Source: Gammaproteobacteria bacterium
Lineage (GTDB): Bacteria; Pseudomonadota; Gammaproteobacteria; Pseudomonadales; UBA7434
Reading direction: 5' to 3'
NCBI GenBank assembly: GCA_024280785.1
Contig: JAJRPK010000384.1
Location: forward strand, 1-32,324
Length of the DNA: 32,324 nucleotides
The notes under the pieces: generated by a model
Seen by the model: only the letters and a program-made list of their open reading frames with translations
Databases searched by the model: none
Told to the model about the DNA's origin: nothing
Part shown: positions 9,019 through 18,143 of the stretch, one piece after another
Layout: each line of letters starts with the position of its first letter
How positions within the stretch are numbered: position 1 is the stretch's first letter
Translations under genes and position numbers: made by a program

Positions 9019-10157
9019 GCTTTATGCTCTGCTGCCAGGTAATCATGAGATTGCATTTCCTGCAACCGGCTTTTGGTTCGTTCAAACTCAAACGACAACC
9101 GACCTTTGGCATACAAATCTAACAAAGCCACTTCTGCCGATATCACCAGTTTGATATTGTGGTCGTAAAACTCATCGACCAAATTAATAAATCGGCGGGC
9201 TTTATCTTCATTTGCTGGACCCATTCGTGGAACATCACTCAACAATACAGCATGAAATTCTCTGGCAATTTCAATGTAATCATTTTGCGACCGAGGGCCG
9301 CCGCATAGCTCTTCAAAATCAAACCAAACAACATCGTCAGCAAAATATCTTGCCCTAATATAACGACCTTCTATTTCGATCGGGACATCGGTTTCAACAC
9401 AAATAAAATCTTTACCGCGCTTGGGCACTAAATTCTGAAAACTGTCCAATAAACTCATATCAGCTTGAGCGTCAAGAGGCGAATGATACAACTCGGCTTG
9501 CTTTAGCGCACGCAAACGATAATCCACGCCTCCGTCGAGATTGACGACTTCTGTGTGCTGTTTGATTAACGCAATGGCCCCCAAAAAACGCGCTCGTTGC
9601 AAACCGTCTTTATAAAGACCGTCGGGCTCGATATTAGATGTAGCTACCAATGTAACGCCTCGCGCAAACAAGGCCTCAAACATACCCGCTAACAACATGG
9701 CATCAGTAATATCGGAGACAAAAAACTCGTCAAAGCAAATCACTCGCGTTTGCGCCGCTATTCTATCAGCAACAATTTCTAGCGGGTCTTTGTGACCCTG
9801 CAAGCTCGTCAACTCCAAATGCAGGTTGCGCATAAACCGATGAAAGTGGATACGCATCTTGTCATCAATGGGCAGGACATCGTAAAACATATCCATTAAA
9901 TAGGTCTTTCCGCGTCCTACTCCCCCCCAAAAATACAGACCTCGCTCAGGAATATTTACAGCTGTCTGTCCTTTTATTTTGGCGAACCATGAACCTAATT
10001 TATGCCGCAACGGTGGCTGCCGACGGTCACGCTCAACTAATCGGTCAAATAAGTTCTGAAGTTTATCTACCGCCAGCGCCTGCGACGGATCTTCGCAGAA
10101 ATCTGATTTTTCAAGGTCTAGTCGGTAACGCTGTATTAAATTAGTAACGGAATTCAT
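9015..10157 (-). CDS. zapE: Cell division protein ZapE (AFG1-like ATPase)
   Basis: GLYFWGGVGRGKTYLMDMFYDVLP P-loop, FHRFMRNLH, ICFDEFFVSDITDAMLLAGMFEALFARGVTLVATSN. Start chosen at MNSVTNLIQRYRLDL (10157). Confidence 0.9.
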   Translation of the reverse strand: MNSVTNLIQRYRLDLEKSDFCEDPSQALAVDKLQNLFDRLVERDRRQPPLRHKLGSWFAKIKGQTAVNIPERGLYFWGGVGRGKTYLMDMFYDVLPIDDKMRIHFHRFMRNLHLELTSLQGHKDPLEIVADRIAAQTRVICFDEFFVSDITDAMLLAGMFEALFARGVTLVATSNIEPDGLYKDGLQRARFLGAIALIKQHTEVVNLDGGVDYRLRALKQAELYHSPLDAQADMSLLDSFQNLVPKRGKDFICVETDVPIEIEGRYIRARYFADDVVWFDFEELCGGPRSQNDYIEIAREFHAVLLSDVPRMGPANEDKARRFINLVDEFYDHNIKLVISAEVALLDLYAKGRLSFEFERTKSRLQEMQSHDYLAAEHKA

Positions 10158-10164
10158 CAATCTA

Positions 10165-10191
10165 TCATGTATCTCATGTATCTCATGTATC
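10165..10191. repeat. 9-bp perfect tandem repeat TCATGTATC x3
   Basis: 10165-10173, 10174-10182, 10183-10191 identical; immediately 5' of zapE start. Confidence 0.95.
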
Positions 10192-10225
10192 GAGTGAGGA
10201 TTACGGTGGACTAAGCAAGTCATAT

Positions 10226-10251
10226 AATCCATACGACTAATCCATACGACC
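10226..10251. repeat. 13-bp tandem duplication AATCCATACGAC(T/C)
   Basis: 10226-10238 and 10239-10251, 12/13 identical. Confidence 0.9.
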
Positions 10252-10437
10252 AAGGCGGGCGACAAGGCCAAGCAGTTGGCCCAATTTAGCGGGATCGAGA
10301 TTAACCGCCTTAGGCGCTATTAGCAATCAACTGAGCGGTCTGACTACCACTTAAAAATTTCTTATATGGGTCAATATGTATGATGGAAACACGACAATTC
10401 GAGTTATACTAGGCTCTGCTTAATGAGAGGAATTATC

Positions 10438-11031
10438 ATGTTTGACTTGGGTTTTATTATTTTAGTGGGCGTTGCATCGGCCATTGTTGGGCTAATTATT
10501 GGCATTGGCTTGCATCGGGGCGTCAGCAATGCAGAAATTAAAGTGCGTGAATTGAGTAAGTCGCTCGCCAAAGCAGAAGAAAAAAATGCCCAATATCAGC
10601 AACAAGTTGCTCAACATTTTTCTCAAACTGCCGGTTTACTTAATGATTTAACAGAAAAGTATAAAGATATTCATCAGCATCTCGCCGCTGGCGCTAACCA
10701 ATTGTGCCGGGATGAAAACGGCCAATCTTTGCTAGTTGATGGCCCCAATCGTGCCGGTGGCGAACAACATCCACTAATTTCTGACCATCCAGAGATTCTT
10801 CAACCTCCTCTGGATTATGCACCTAAAGCAGATAACGCCCAGAGCGGGACGTTGTCCGAAGACTACGGTTTAGAGAAAATCAATCTCAACGAAGCGCCAG
10901 AAACCCGTGATGAATCTAGCGTCGAACCCGTATTAACGGATACCTATACTCAATCTGCCACAACTCAGGCAGCTGAAGCGGCAAACTCTTCGTCCAATGA
11001 AACTTCTCATCCTAACGTAAGAGCCATCTAG
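10438..11031 (+). CDS. zapG: ZapG/YhcB family (DUF1043) membrane protein
   Basis: N-terminal TM (LGFIILVGVASAIVGLIIGIGLHRG) followed by coiled-coil AELSKSLAKAEEKNAQYQQQVAQHFSQTAGLLNDLTEKYKDIHQHLAAGA-type YhcB signature; divergent from zapE; AGAGG upstream of ATG 10438. Confidence 0.85.
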   Translation: MFDLGFIILVGVASAIVGLIIGIGLHRGVSNAEIKVRELSKSLAKAEEKNAQYQQQVAQHFSQTAGLLNDLTEKYKDIHQHLAAGANQLCRDENGQSLLVDGPNRAGGEQHPLISDHPEILQPPLDYAPKADNAQSGTLSEDYGLEKINLNEAPETRDESSVEPVLTDTYTQSATTQAAEAANSSSNETSHPNVRAI

Positions 11032-11049
11032 CGGTATATAAAGAGCCAT

Positions 11050-11805
11050 CTAAACCGGGTTGTCGCAGTCTACAAACTGGCAATCGATATTAAATTGCTT
11101 AGCGATAATTTCTCCCAATGCCTGCACTCCGTACCGCTCGGTCGCGTGATGCCCCGCTGCAAAAAAATGAATGCCGTATTCTCTAGCTTCGTGCACCGTA
11201 GGTTCAGACACTTCTCCAGTGATATACGCATCGACCCCTAAAGCTACAGCTGTAGCTATTTCGGCTTGCGCCGCCCCGGTGCACCAAGCTACTCGATGTA
11301 TCGGTCTCTCCGCCTTGATGTGCAATGGGCTCCGCTGAAGACATTGACCTATATGTGCAGCAAGGTCAGCACCATTCCAAGCCCTATCTAACAATGCTGT
11401 CCGCACCAATGGCAGCATTTCGTCATCGGACTTAATCTCTTCTGGTTCCCAACCAAAAACCTTCGCCAGCTGAATATTGTTTCCGTACAAGGGGTGCACA
11501 TCTAATGGCAGGTGGTAGGCCAACAAACTAATCTCATTGGCTAACAATTTTTCTATGCGTTGTTTTTTTATGCCCACGATTCTAGCATCTTCATTCTTCC
11601 AAAAATAACCGTGATGCACCAATAATATATCTGCCTTTCTATGGACGGCCTCATCAATCAAGTCTTGACTCGCCGTCACCCCTGATACAATCCGCTCAAC
11701 CGACCTTTTACCCTCGATTTGCAATCCGTTTGGGCAGTAGTCATCAATTCGGTCAATTGTCAATAAATCATTGGCGTAGCTTACAATATCTGTTAGATCG
11801 ACCAC
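11050..11805 (-). CDS. Nif3-like dinuclear metal centre hexameric protein
   Basis: YCPNGLQIEG, GVTASQDLIDEAV, ADILLVHHGYFWK, CTGAAQ, DAYITGEVSEPTVHEARE, HHATERYGVQALGE. GTG start at 11805 preferred (AGAGG 7 nt upstream). Confidence 0.9.
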   Translation of the reverse strand: MVDLTDIVSYANDLLTIDRIDDYCPNGLQIEGKRSVERIVSGVTASQDLIDEAVHRKADILLVHHGYFWKNEDARIVGIKKQRIEKLLANEISLLAYHLPLDVHPLYGNNIQLAKVFGWEPEEIKSDDEMLPLVRTALLDRAWNGADLAAHIGQCLQRSPLHIKAERPIHRVAWCTGAAQAEIATAVALGVDAYITGEVSEPTVHEAREYGIHFFAAGHHATERYGVQALGEIIAKQFNIDCQFVDCDNPV

Positions 11806-12090
11806 TCTACCACCTCTTTTTATCTTTATCTTCACCGCTTAACGGCCTCATTTTCCAGCATTGCCTCACGATGTGAGGCGCTCATTATAAACGCCTTAGC
11901 AAATTATGCGTAGATATCCACTAAGTTCTGATTATTTTAACATTTCCGACATACCGTCTTCCCTACTTTCGCCGCCCTAGTACTGGACAATTCATCTTGT
12001 GAAAACCTTAAAAATCCTTGTTCGCTTGCATCGACAGCAATCGTCAGGTTAAATCAAATGATCAGGCATTTATCACCGAGACGATAACCA

Positions 12091-13236
12091 TTGAATAATC
12101 AGCAATCCAATACTATGCGTACATTTTCATACTATAGCTGGCCCATTCTAGTAGGTATTTTGCTCGCAGTACTTATCCTGCAATATCGGTCATCAACACA
12201 GAACCCAAGTATCGATCACTCAAGTCGTACCGCACAATCTAATGCCATTTTCAGCTATGCAGACATTGTTGACTTGGCACTACCATCTGTAGTCAATATC
12301 TATACCCGTCGCGTGATCAAATCACAAAGCCATCCATTTATGCGCGATCCGCAGTTGCGTGAATTTTTAAAGCGCAATGGCATAGGCCAAAAGGACAAAA
12401 TTGAGCGCAGTCTAGGTTCCGGCGTCATTGTCAGCAGCGACGGCTACATTCTAACCAACAATCATGTTATTAGCCGAGCTGATAGTATCCGCGTACATTT
12501 GCTCGACGGCCGCGAGCGCTTTGCCAAAGTCATTGGTATCGATGTCGCATCTGATTTAGCCGTGTTAAAAATCAACTTGGGCAATTTAACTCCAGCAATC
12601 TTTGCCACCGACGCTGTTCGTACCGGTGATGTCGTCCTCGCCATCGGCAACCCTTACGGCATTGGCCAAACAGTCACTCAAGGTATCGTTTCCGCCACCG
12701 GTCGTCACGGTCTACGTATCAATACCTACGAGAATTATATTCAAACCGATGCCGCCATTAACAAGGGAAATTCGGGAGGCGCTTTGATCAATGCGCACGG
12801 CCATTTGATCGGTATCAATAGTGTACTTTACTCTAGCTCGGGCGGCGCCGATGGTATTGGATTTGCGATCCCATTAAACACCGCAGAATTCGTCTTGAAA
12901 CAGATCGTTCGCCATGGCGAAGTCACACGTGGGTGGCTTGGCGTTACCGTTGAGGGAATCACGCCAAGTATTGCGGAAGCGTTTGATTTGTCTTCATCAC
13001 ACGGTTTGATATTAACCAATATCGCGAAAGGAGGGCCCGCCGATAAAGCGGGCCTAAAACCCGGTGATATTATTACTCATATTGACGACTTAAAAATAAG
13101 TGACGGCAACGCTAGCATGCACCAGATCGGGCAAACTGAGCCTGGAACCAAGGTGAATGTCAGAGCAATCCACAACGGCGCAGCACAAAGCTTTTTAGTC
13201 GAGATTGGCAAACGGCCAAGAGGTAATAGCAGCTGA
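12091..13236 (+). CDS. DegS/AlgW-type periplasmic serine endoprotease (trypsin + PDZ)
   Basis: N-terminal TM; triad motifs TNNHV, SDLAVLKI, NKGNSGGALIN; PDZ GGPADKAGLKPGDIITHID. Start uncertain (TTG 12091 or ATG 12115). Confidence 0.9.
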   Translation: MNNQQSNTMRTFSYYSWPILVGILLAVLILQYRSSTQNPSIDHSSRTAQSNAIFSYADIVDLALPSVVNIYTRRVIKSQSHPFMRDPQLREFLKRNGIGQKDKIERSLGSGVIVSSDGYILTNNHVISRADSIRVHLLDGRERFAKVIGIDVASDLAVLKINLGNLTPAIFATDAVRTGDVVLAIGNPYGIGQTVTQGIVSATGRHGLRINTYENYIQTDAAINKGNSGGALINAHGHLIGINSVLYSSSGGADGIGFAIPLNTAEFVLKQIVRHGEVTRGWLGVTVEGITPSIAEAFDLSSSHGLILTNIAKGGPADKAGLKPGDIITHIDDLKISDGNASMHQIGQTEPGTKVNVRAIHNGAAQSFLVEIGKRPRGNSS

Positions 13237-13254
13237 GCCTTTCAACGTATTATT

Positions 13255-13299
13255 ATCACTATCGCATCGGCATCGGCATCGGCATCGGGCAATAGTGAT
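13255..13299. repeat. (GCATCG)x4 microsatellite (13264-13287) flanked by 8-bp inverted repeat ATCACTAT/ATAGTGAT
   Basis: Read directly; lies between convergent protease and aldo/keto reductase genes. Confidence 0.9.
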
Positions 13300-13304
13300 T
13301 CTAT

Positions 13305-14294
13305 CTAGCCATCTTCAGGGTCTAATGAAATTTCAAATTCCTTGGCATAGCGGGGCCCCTTAACAGCATTAACATTAAAAATTTCACCGGCCCGATTAAA
13401 GTCATCGGCACTAATTGACAGCTCGGTAGCCAATGCATTTTCCACCGCATAAGCGACATGTTTAGTCCCCGGAATAGGCACTAGTGTACCCTCACCTTGC
13501 GCTAACAACCAAGCCAATGAAAATTGCGCCGGCGTACAATTATTATCTTGAGATAAAACAATAAGTTCTTTCATTAATTTTAAATTTGCAGTGAGGTCCT
13601 CACCTAGAAATCGCGGCATAAATCGACGCATGTCCATATCATCGTATTCTGTTTCGACAGAAATTATGCCCGTTAAAAAACCCCTACCCAACGGACTAAA
13701 AGGAACAAAGCCCACGCCCATTTCTTTACAGGCCGCTAGCATTTTATACTCTGGCTCGCGTGTCCAAAGAGAATACTCTGACTGCACCGCAGAAATAGGA
13801 TGTACTGCATGCGCCTTGCGCAGAGTAGTGGTCGATATTTCCGATAATCCAATGGCGCGAATTTTCCCTTCATCGACTAATCGTGAAAGCTCACCAACAC
13901 TATCTTCAATGGGAACATTGTGATCGCGGCGATGAAGATAATATAAATCGATGACATCCGTTTGAAGGTCTTTCAAACTGGTTTCACAAGATTCTCGAAC
14001 ATTTTTAGGTGTGCAATCGACAAACCGCCCACCCTTATCATCTATCTTAATCCCGCACTTACTAGCCAGCACCATCTGCTTGCGTTTGCTTTTTAGCACT
14101 CGGCCTATTAACTGTTCGTTATGGCCCATACCATAGGCGCTAGCGGTATCAAAAAAAGTATATCCCACATCTAACGCTTTGTGTAATGCTCTCTCGCACT
14201 CGTCCGGGTCCGGTTTGCCGTAACCAAAAGACATGTTCATACAACCTAGACCTAATGCCGAGACGGATAACTTACCTAATTTTCTGCTTTCCAT
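13305..14294 (-). CDS. Aldo/keto reductase
   Basis: LGLGCMNMSFGYG, FFDTASAYGMGHNEQLIGRVL, DLYYLHRRD, GKIRAIGLSEIS, PIPGTKH. Confidence 0.92.
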   Translation of the reverse strand: MESRKLGKLSVSALGLGCMNMSFGYGKPDPDECERALHKALDVGYTFFDTASAYGMGHNEQLIGRVLKSKRKQMVLASKCGIKIDDKGGRFVDCTPKNVRESCETSLKDLQTDVIDLYYLHRRDHNVPIEDSVGELSRLVDEGKIRAIGLSEISTTTLRKAHAVHPISAVQSEYSLWTREPEYKMLAACKEMGVGFVPFSPLGRGFLTGIISVETEYDDMDMRRFMPRFLGEDLTANLKLMKELIVLSQDNNCTPAQFSLAWLLAQGEGTLVPIPGTKHVAYAVENALATELSISADDFNRAGEIFNVNAVKGPRYAKEFEISLDPEDG

Positions 14295-14398
14295 TGATGA
14301 TTCCTACTTCAATTAATCGCCCATTAACAATGAATTAAACATCGCCTGACTCACTCTAAGAGTTTAAAACTATTGCAAAAATACCGTGTACCTGAATT

Positions 14399-15511
14399 TT
14401 ATAATTCTGAAAACTTTACTACTCGTGTATCTACCGGCGGGTGCGAATCAGCTTCGACCCAACGAAATAACATCGCCCCCTGATCGTGGCCCGCGGTTGT
14501 CAGCCAATTGGGGTAAGCCTCACCCGGGTCACTATGAGCAATTACAATTTTGACCGAACCGTCTTTTTCGTAAGTTGCTTTATGCTTGTTAGTATGAATA
14601 CAGTAGTAGCGATGATCCAAAGACTCCATCCAATAGTTTGACAGTTGAAAGTTCCAAGTCTTACAGCTAGGGATTTTTTTAGCCTCGATAAGCAAAGCTT
14701 CGTCTGGCGCTAATTTCCAGTAACTGTTCATATAATGAATGCTGGGATCACCCCCCGCTTTTAGGCACATACTCTGATCATTCGACGGAAGCGCATTAAT
14801 ATGTTCACTAAATATTTGCATCCAGTCAGTAAAAATCGTCGCCGTACTTCTAACAAATTGACCTGCGTTGAGTAATTGCCGCTCAAAGGTTTCTGGAACC
14901 AGGTAGTTATTACCGGCTCCATTTAAACACTCTATTTTTAATTGCGCTCGAGTTTCAAGCAGTCGATTAAGAAATGTTTGTCTCACTAAAATACTGGTAG
15001 TATCGGCCGTCATGGGTAACCAATTACCTTTATGCGGTTTGCAGCTCAATATGATTTCAAAACTACCATCATCATTTATTTCTAATTCATCGGCTTCGAC
15101 ATGCCCAGTCGGTTCCATACTTCCCGTCGTATCGTAGCTACCGGCTTTGGTTTCGAGACTTAAATAATCGACAGTGCCGCGGGTGCCAGAAATAAGATAA
15201 TCGTATTGGCCGCTAACATTGCAGTTCTGGTAAAAATTATCAGGGTTATCGTTACCGATTTTTATCGTATCGTGCGACAAGGAGAAAAAAACGGGGAAGC
15301 GCGGATCGCTAAATTCAACATTACTTTCTAGTCCGGCACGCAATAGGCGGGTTAAATATCGATACCCTTCTGCTCGATTAAAAGGATCCGTAGGCGCGCC
15401 TTTTCCCAACACTACCTCGCCTGTGGTTTTAAGATGATCACAAAATTCTGCCCATGCGCTATCATCGACTATAGGTGCTGGATCACTATTAGTCAGGTTA
15501 CCGCTGTTCAT
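14399..15511 (-). CDS. DUF1214-type domain-containing protein
   Basis: GNWLPMTADTTSILVRQTF and TWNFQLSNYWMESLDHRYY...GAMLFRW motifs resemble DUF1214 proteins; recalled, not searched. Confidence 0.65.
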   Translation of the reverse strand: MNSGNLTNSDPAPIVDDSAWAEFCDHLKTTGEVVLGKGAPTDPFNRAEGYRYLTRLLRAGLESNVEFSDPRFPVFFSLSHDTIKIGNDNPDNFYQNCNVSGQYDYLISGTRGTVDYLSLETKAGSYDTTGSMEPTGHVEADELEINDDGSFEIILSCKPHKGNWLPMTADTTSILVRQTFLNRLLETRAQLKIECLNGAGNNYLVPETFERQLLNAGQFVRSTATIFTDWMQIFSEHINALPSNDQSMCLKAGGDPSIHYMNSYWKLAPDEALLIEAKKIPSCKTWNFQLSNYWMESLDHRYYCIHTNKHKATYEKDGSVKIVIAHSDPGEAYPNWLTTAGHDQGAMLFRWVEADSHPPVDTRVVKFSEL

Positions 15512-16156
15512 ATTGAGTTCCTATATTTAAAATACTCGTCACGTCGAATCGGCTATCTATATAATCCAAATAGCTGTAACAAGCCATGACACGTTCAGCA
15601 GACAAGCAAATCATATTATCGATAAATGCAAATGATGTATTAACTCAACTGTATTTTTATTACTGGTCGAGTATACCGTATCTCTCGACCCCTAAAATTA
15701 TATTATTATTTAGTTGTATGGCTTTGGTTTTACTGTAAGGCGATAATTTGATAGCGTGAAAAATAACGCCTCTACTTTATGAATCAGGCTGCTTGACGTA
15801 AGCTGTACAGACTCACAATTATACCTCGATCAATTTCAACCACTAACTCTACAGTCATTCCAATATTCGAACCGGCAGCTCCATAATTAAACTCCCGTGA
15901 ACTAATTATCCCTCCATAAGTCTCCGCTATATATTTTTATGACAAAATAAAACCTCGCTCTCTTTTTAATAACGGTTAGGTAACTGATATTTATTGTTAT
16001 TAGCCATCGAAATACTCTCGAAATTAAAAGTCTCGTCTAACGGGTAATTGTTCTTATTACATTTATGCATAAAGCGGCACACTTTATATTACTAAATAAT
16101 ATTTGGTCAAACCACCTTGTATACTGTCCAATATACTCGTGGTAAAGATTGCAGCT

Positions 16157-16177
16157 ATGCGTGTAGGCCTAACGCAT
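16157..16177. promoter_or_regulatory. Near-perfect palindrome upstream of 16218 gene
   Basis: ATGCGTGTAGG|CCTAACGCAT: 10-bp arms with a single unpaired G, 40-60 bp before the ATG. Confidence 0.4.
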
Positions 16178-16217
16178 AAAAAACGTGATCGTTAAAATTC
16201 AAACCGGGGAGAGCGTT

Positions 16218-16781
16218 ATGATTAGACATTACTACATCAGCAATAATTTAGATGATTTAGAACAAGTCGAAGCCGAGCTCCAGCAAGGCGGCATCGAAAC
16301 TCCACAGATTCACGTCTTTAGTCAAAGCAGCGCTCAATCAGATGTCGAAGAGCGTAAGTTACACGAGGTCAGCTCATTCACTAAACGCGACATTGTCCGC
16401 TCCAGCATAATAGGTTTTGGTTTTGGATCGATTGCTGCCATCGCCATTTTGGTCTTAGCTCAAGTTATGGGCTGGTTCGAATCCGGCGCGGGGTGGACGC
16501 CGTTCATTTTCTTAGCCATTGTTCTGTTCGGCTTCTCGGCCTGGGAAGGAGGGCTACGGGGAATTCAAGAACCCAATCGTGAATTCGTGCAATTTCAAGA
16601 GGCCCTGGATAAAGGCCGCCACATTTTTTTTATCGACGTAAACTCTAACCAGGAAGGCATCTTACAAAAAGTGCTTGCTCGGCACCCTAATTTGGTGTTT
16701 GCAGGTGAAGGAGCATCCGCGCCAGCATGGCTTATTCTCGGCCAGACTCAATTACTAAAAATGGTTAAATCACTCCCCTAA
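16218..16781 (+). CDS. Conserved membrane protein of unknown function (N-terminal soluble domain, two TM segments)
   Basis: ORF with GGGGAGAG SD before ATG 16218; hydrophobic IIGFGFGSIAAIAILVLAQVMGW and FIFLAIVLFGFSAWEGG. Confidence 0.75.
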   Translation: MIRHYYISNNLDDLEQVEAELQQGGIETPQIHVFSQSSAQSDVEERKLHEVSSFTKRDIVRSSIIGFGFGSIAAIAILVLAQVMGWFESGAGWTPFIFLAIVLFGFSAWEGGLRGIQEPNREFVQFQEALDKGRHIFFIDVNSNQEGILQKVLARHPNLVFAGEGASAPAWLILGQTQLLKMVKSLP

Positions 16782-16980
16782 GCGTTCGATGCCACGCATT
16801 CATTGCTTGTAAGAAATCTTTTCATTGACTGACGATAAGGTTTGTTGCTTGCGATGTCGGCAGAAACAACTGCTCACGTTTCAATATATTAGCTTGTGCC
16901 TTTTAATTGTAGTGGGCTACGCTGGAGTTTGAACCGACTTAACATTAGTTTCAGAAATTTTGACCTTGCTCCGGCACAAA

Positions 16981-18081
16981 TTATTGCTTTGCTAATAATT
17001 CACTTTCAACCTTTTCGGCTGCTCGGCGTACGTACGCCAATCGATGCTCTAACACTTCAATTTTTTTATTAATTTCATCCTTATCTTCATCACCCTGCTC
17101 AGACTGCTTAAGTTTGGCTATTTTATCTTTTAGTAGCTGCTTTCTTTGTAATAGAATTTCCTTTTTTTCTGCCGTTTCTGCTTTATCAAAAACAAGCGAT
17201 TCGGGCGTCTCCACTGTTGATCGAGTCAACGGGTCATCGTTTGGCCGCTTGGCTGTCGAGTTAGATTTTGCTACCACTTTGTGATCGCCACTAAAAACGC
17301 GCTGATTCATAAAAGCTGGCGAAACAATTTCTATATTCGCAGAGTGCAGAGTCATGATGATATTTTTTCGCAGTACAGAACGCACCGTCAGCAACTGCTT
17401 TACTTCTTCTAAAAATCCTGCAATGCGATAAACAATACTAAAATCACCCAGAGTTTTTATGTAAACAAAAGGCGCGGTCAAGCCTGCTTCTTCTGCCGCC
17501 TTCAACAATAAATCTTCGATTTCGTCGACATCAATTCCGTAACCTAATGAGACTTCGGCCGATACTATTGTTCCCGATGATAGAACGACTGTCACAGGAT
17601 TTGAGACTAAATAAAGATTAGGGATGGTCGTTAAATCACGGTCTTCTGTCTGAATTTCCGTATGAAATAAAGCCCGTTCAGTAACCCGACCGAACTGATC
17701 ACCCACACGAATAAAATCTCCAGGGTGTATGTTATCGGAACCTCGCAGCATAAGCCCCGCTACGGCATTGGCGACAAAACTGGTTGAGGAAAACGCCATT
17801 ATCAGTGTGAGCAACAGGCCTAACAAGGTTAGTAGCTGTATGCGAAGCTCTTGATTGACGGGTAACACCAGTATTCCCGCAATAATATAAATCAACGTCA
17901 CGCCGGCGACAATAAGAGTGCGGTTTAGCTTATCTCTATTTGGGTTTCTATGACGCCGGAACCAACCGGACAACATCGTTAAAGAAAACACGCCAAAGAT
18001 AATGACAACAGCAAACTGCCATAACGGAAAAATATATTTCACTAGTAATTCTATGATGTTATTGTCCATAGCTTTATCCAA
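16981..18081 (-). CDS. MscS-family mechanosensitive channel-like protein
   Basis: FSSTSFVANAVAGLMLRGSDNIHPGDFIRVGDQFGRVTERALFHTEIQTEDRDLTTIPNLYLVSNPVTV; C-terminal coiled coil. Confidence 0.85.
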   Translation of the reverse strand: MDKAMDNNIIELLVKYIFPLWQFAVVIIFGVFSLTMLSGWFRRHRNPNRDKLNRTLIVAGVTLIYIIAGILVLPVNQELRIQLLTLLGLLLTLIMAFSSTSFVANAVAGLMLRGSDNIHPGDFIRVGDQFGRVTERALFHTEIQTEDRDLTTIPNLYLVSNPVTVVLSSGTIVSAEVSLGYGIDVDEIEDLLLKAAEEAGLTAPFVYIKTLGDFSIVYRIAGFLEEVKQLLTVRSVLRKNIIMTLHSANIEIVSPAFMNQRVFSGDHKVVAKSNSTAKRPNDDPLTRSTVETPESLVFDKAETAEKKEILLQRKQLLKDKIAKLKQSEQGDEDKDEINKKIEVLEHRLAYVRRAAEKVESELLAKQ

Positions 18082-18101
18082 CTCAGAGTTCGTCTTACTT
18101 C

Positions 18102-18143
18102 ACTTTCGCGCTATTTAACTTAGCTTTCGTGTTATTTAACTTA
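18102..18143. repeat. 21-bp tandem duplication between nitrilase-family gene and mscS-like gene
   Basis: ACTTTCGCGCTATTTAACTTA / GCTTTCGTGTTATTTAACTTA (18/21); second unit ends on the nitrilase stop codon. Confidence 0.93.

Noticed and set aside
8915-9112. 65-aa minus ORF overlapping zapE 3' end
   Set aside because: Out-of-frame with zapE and largely made of the 14-bp array; no support.
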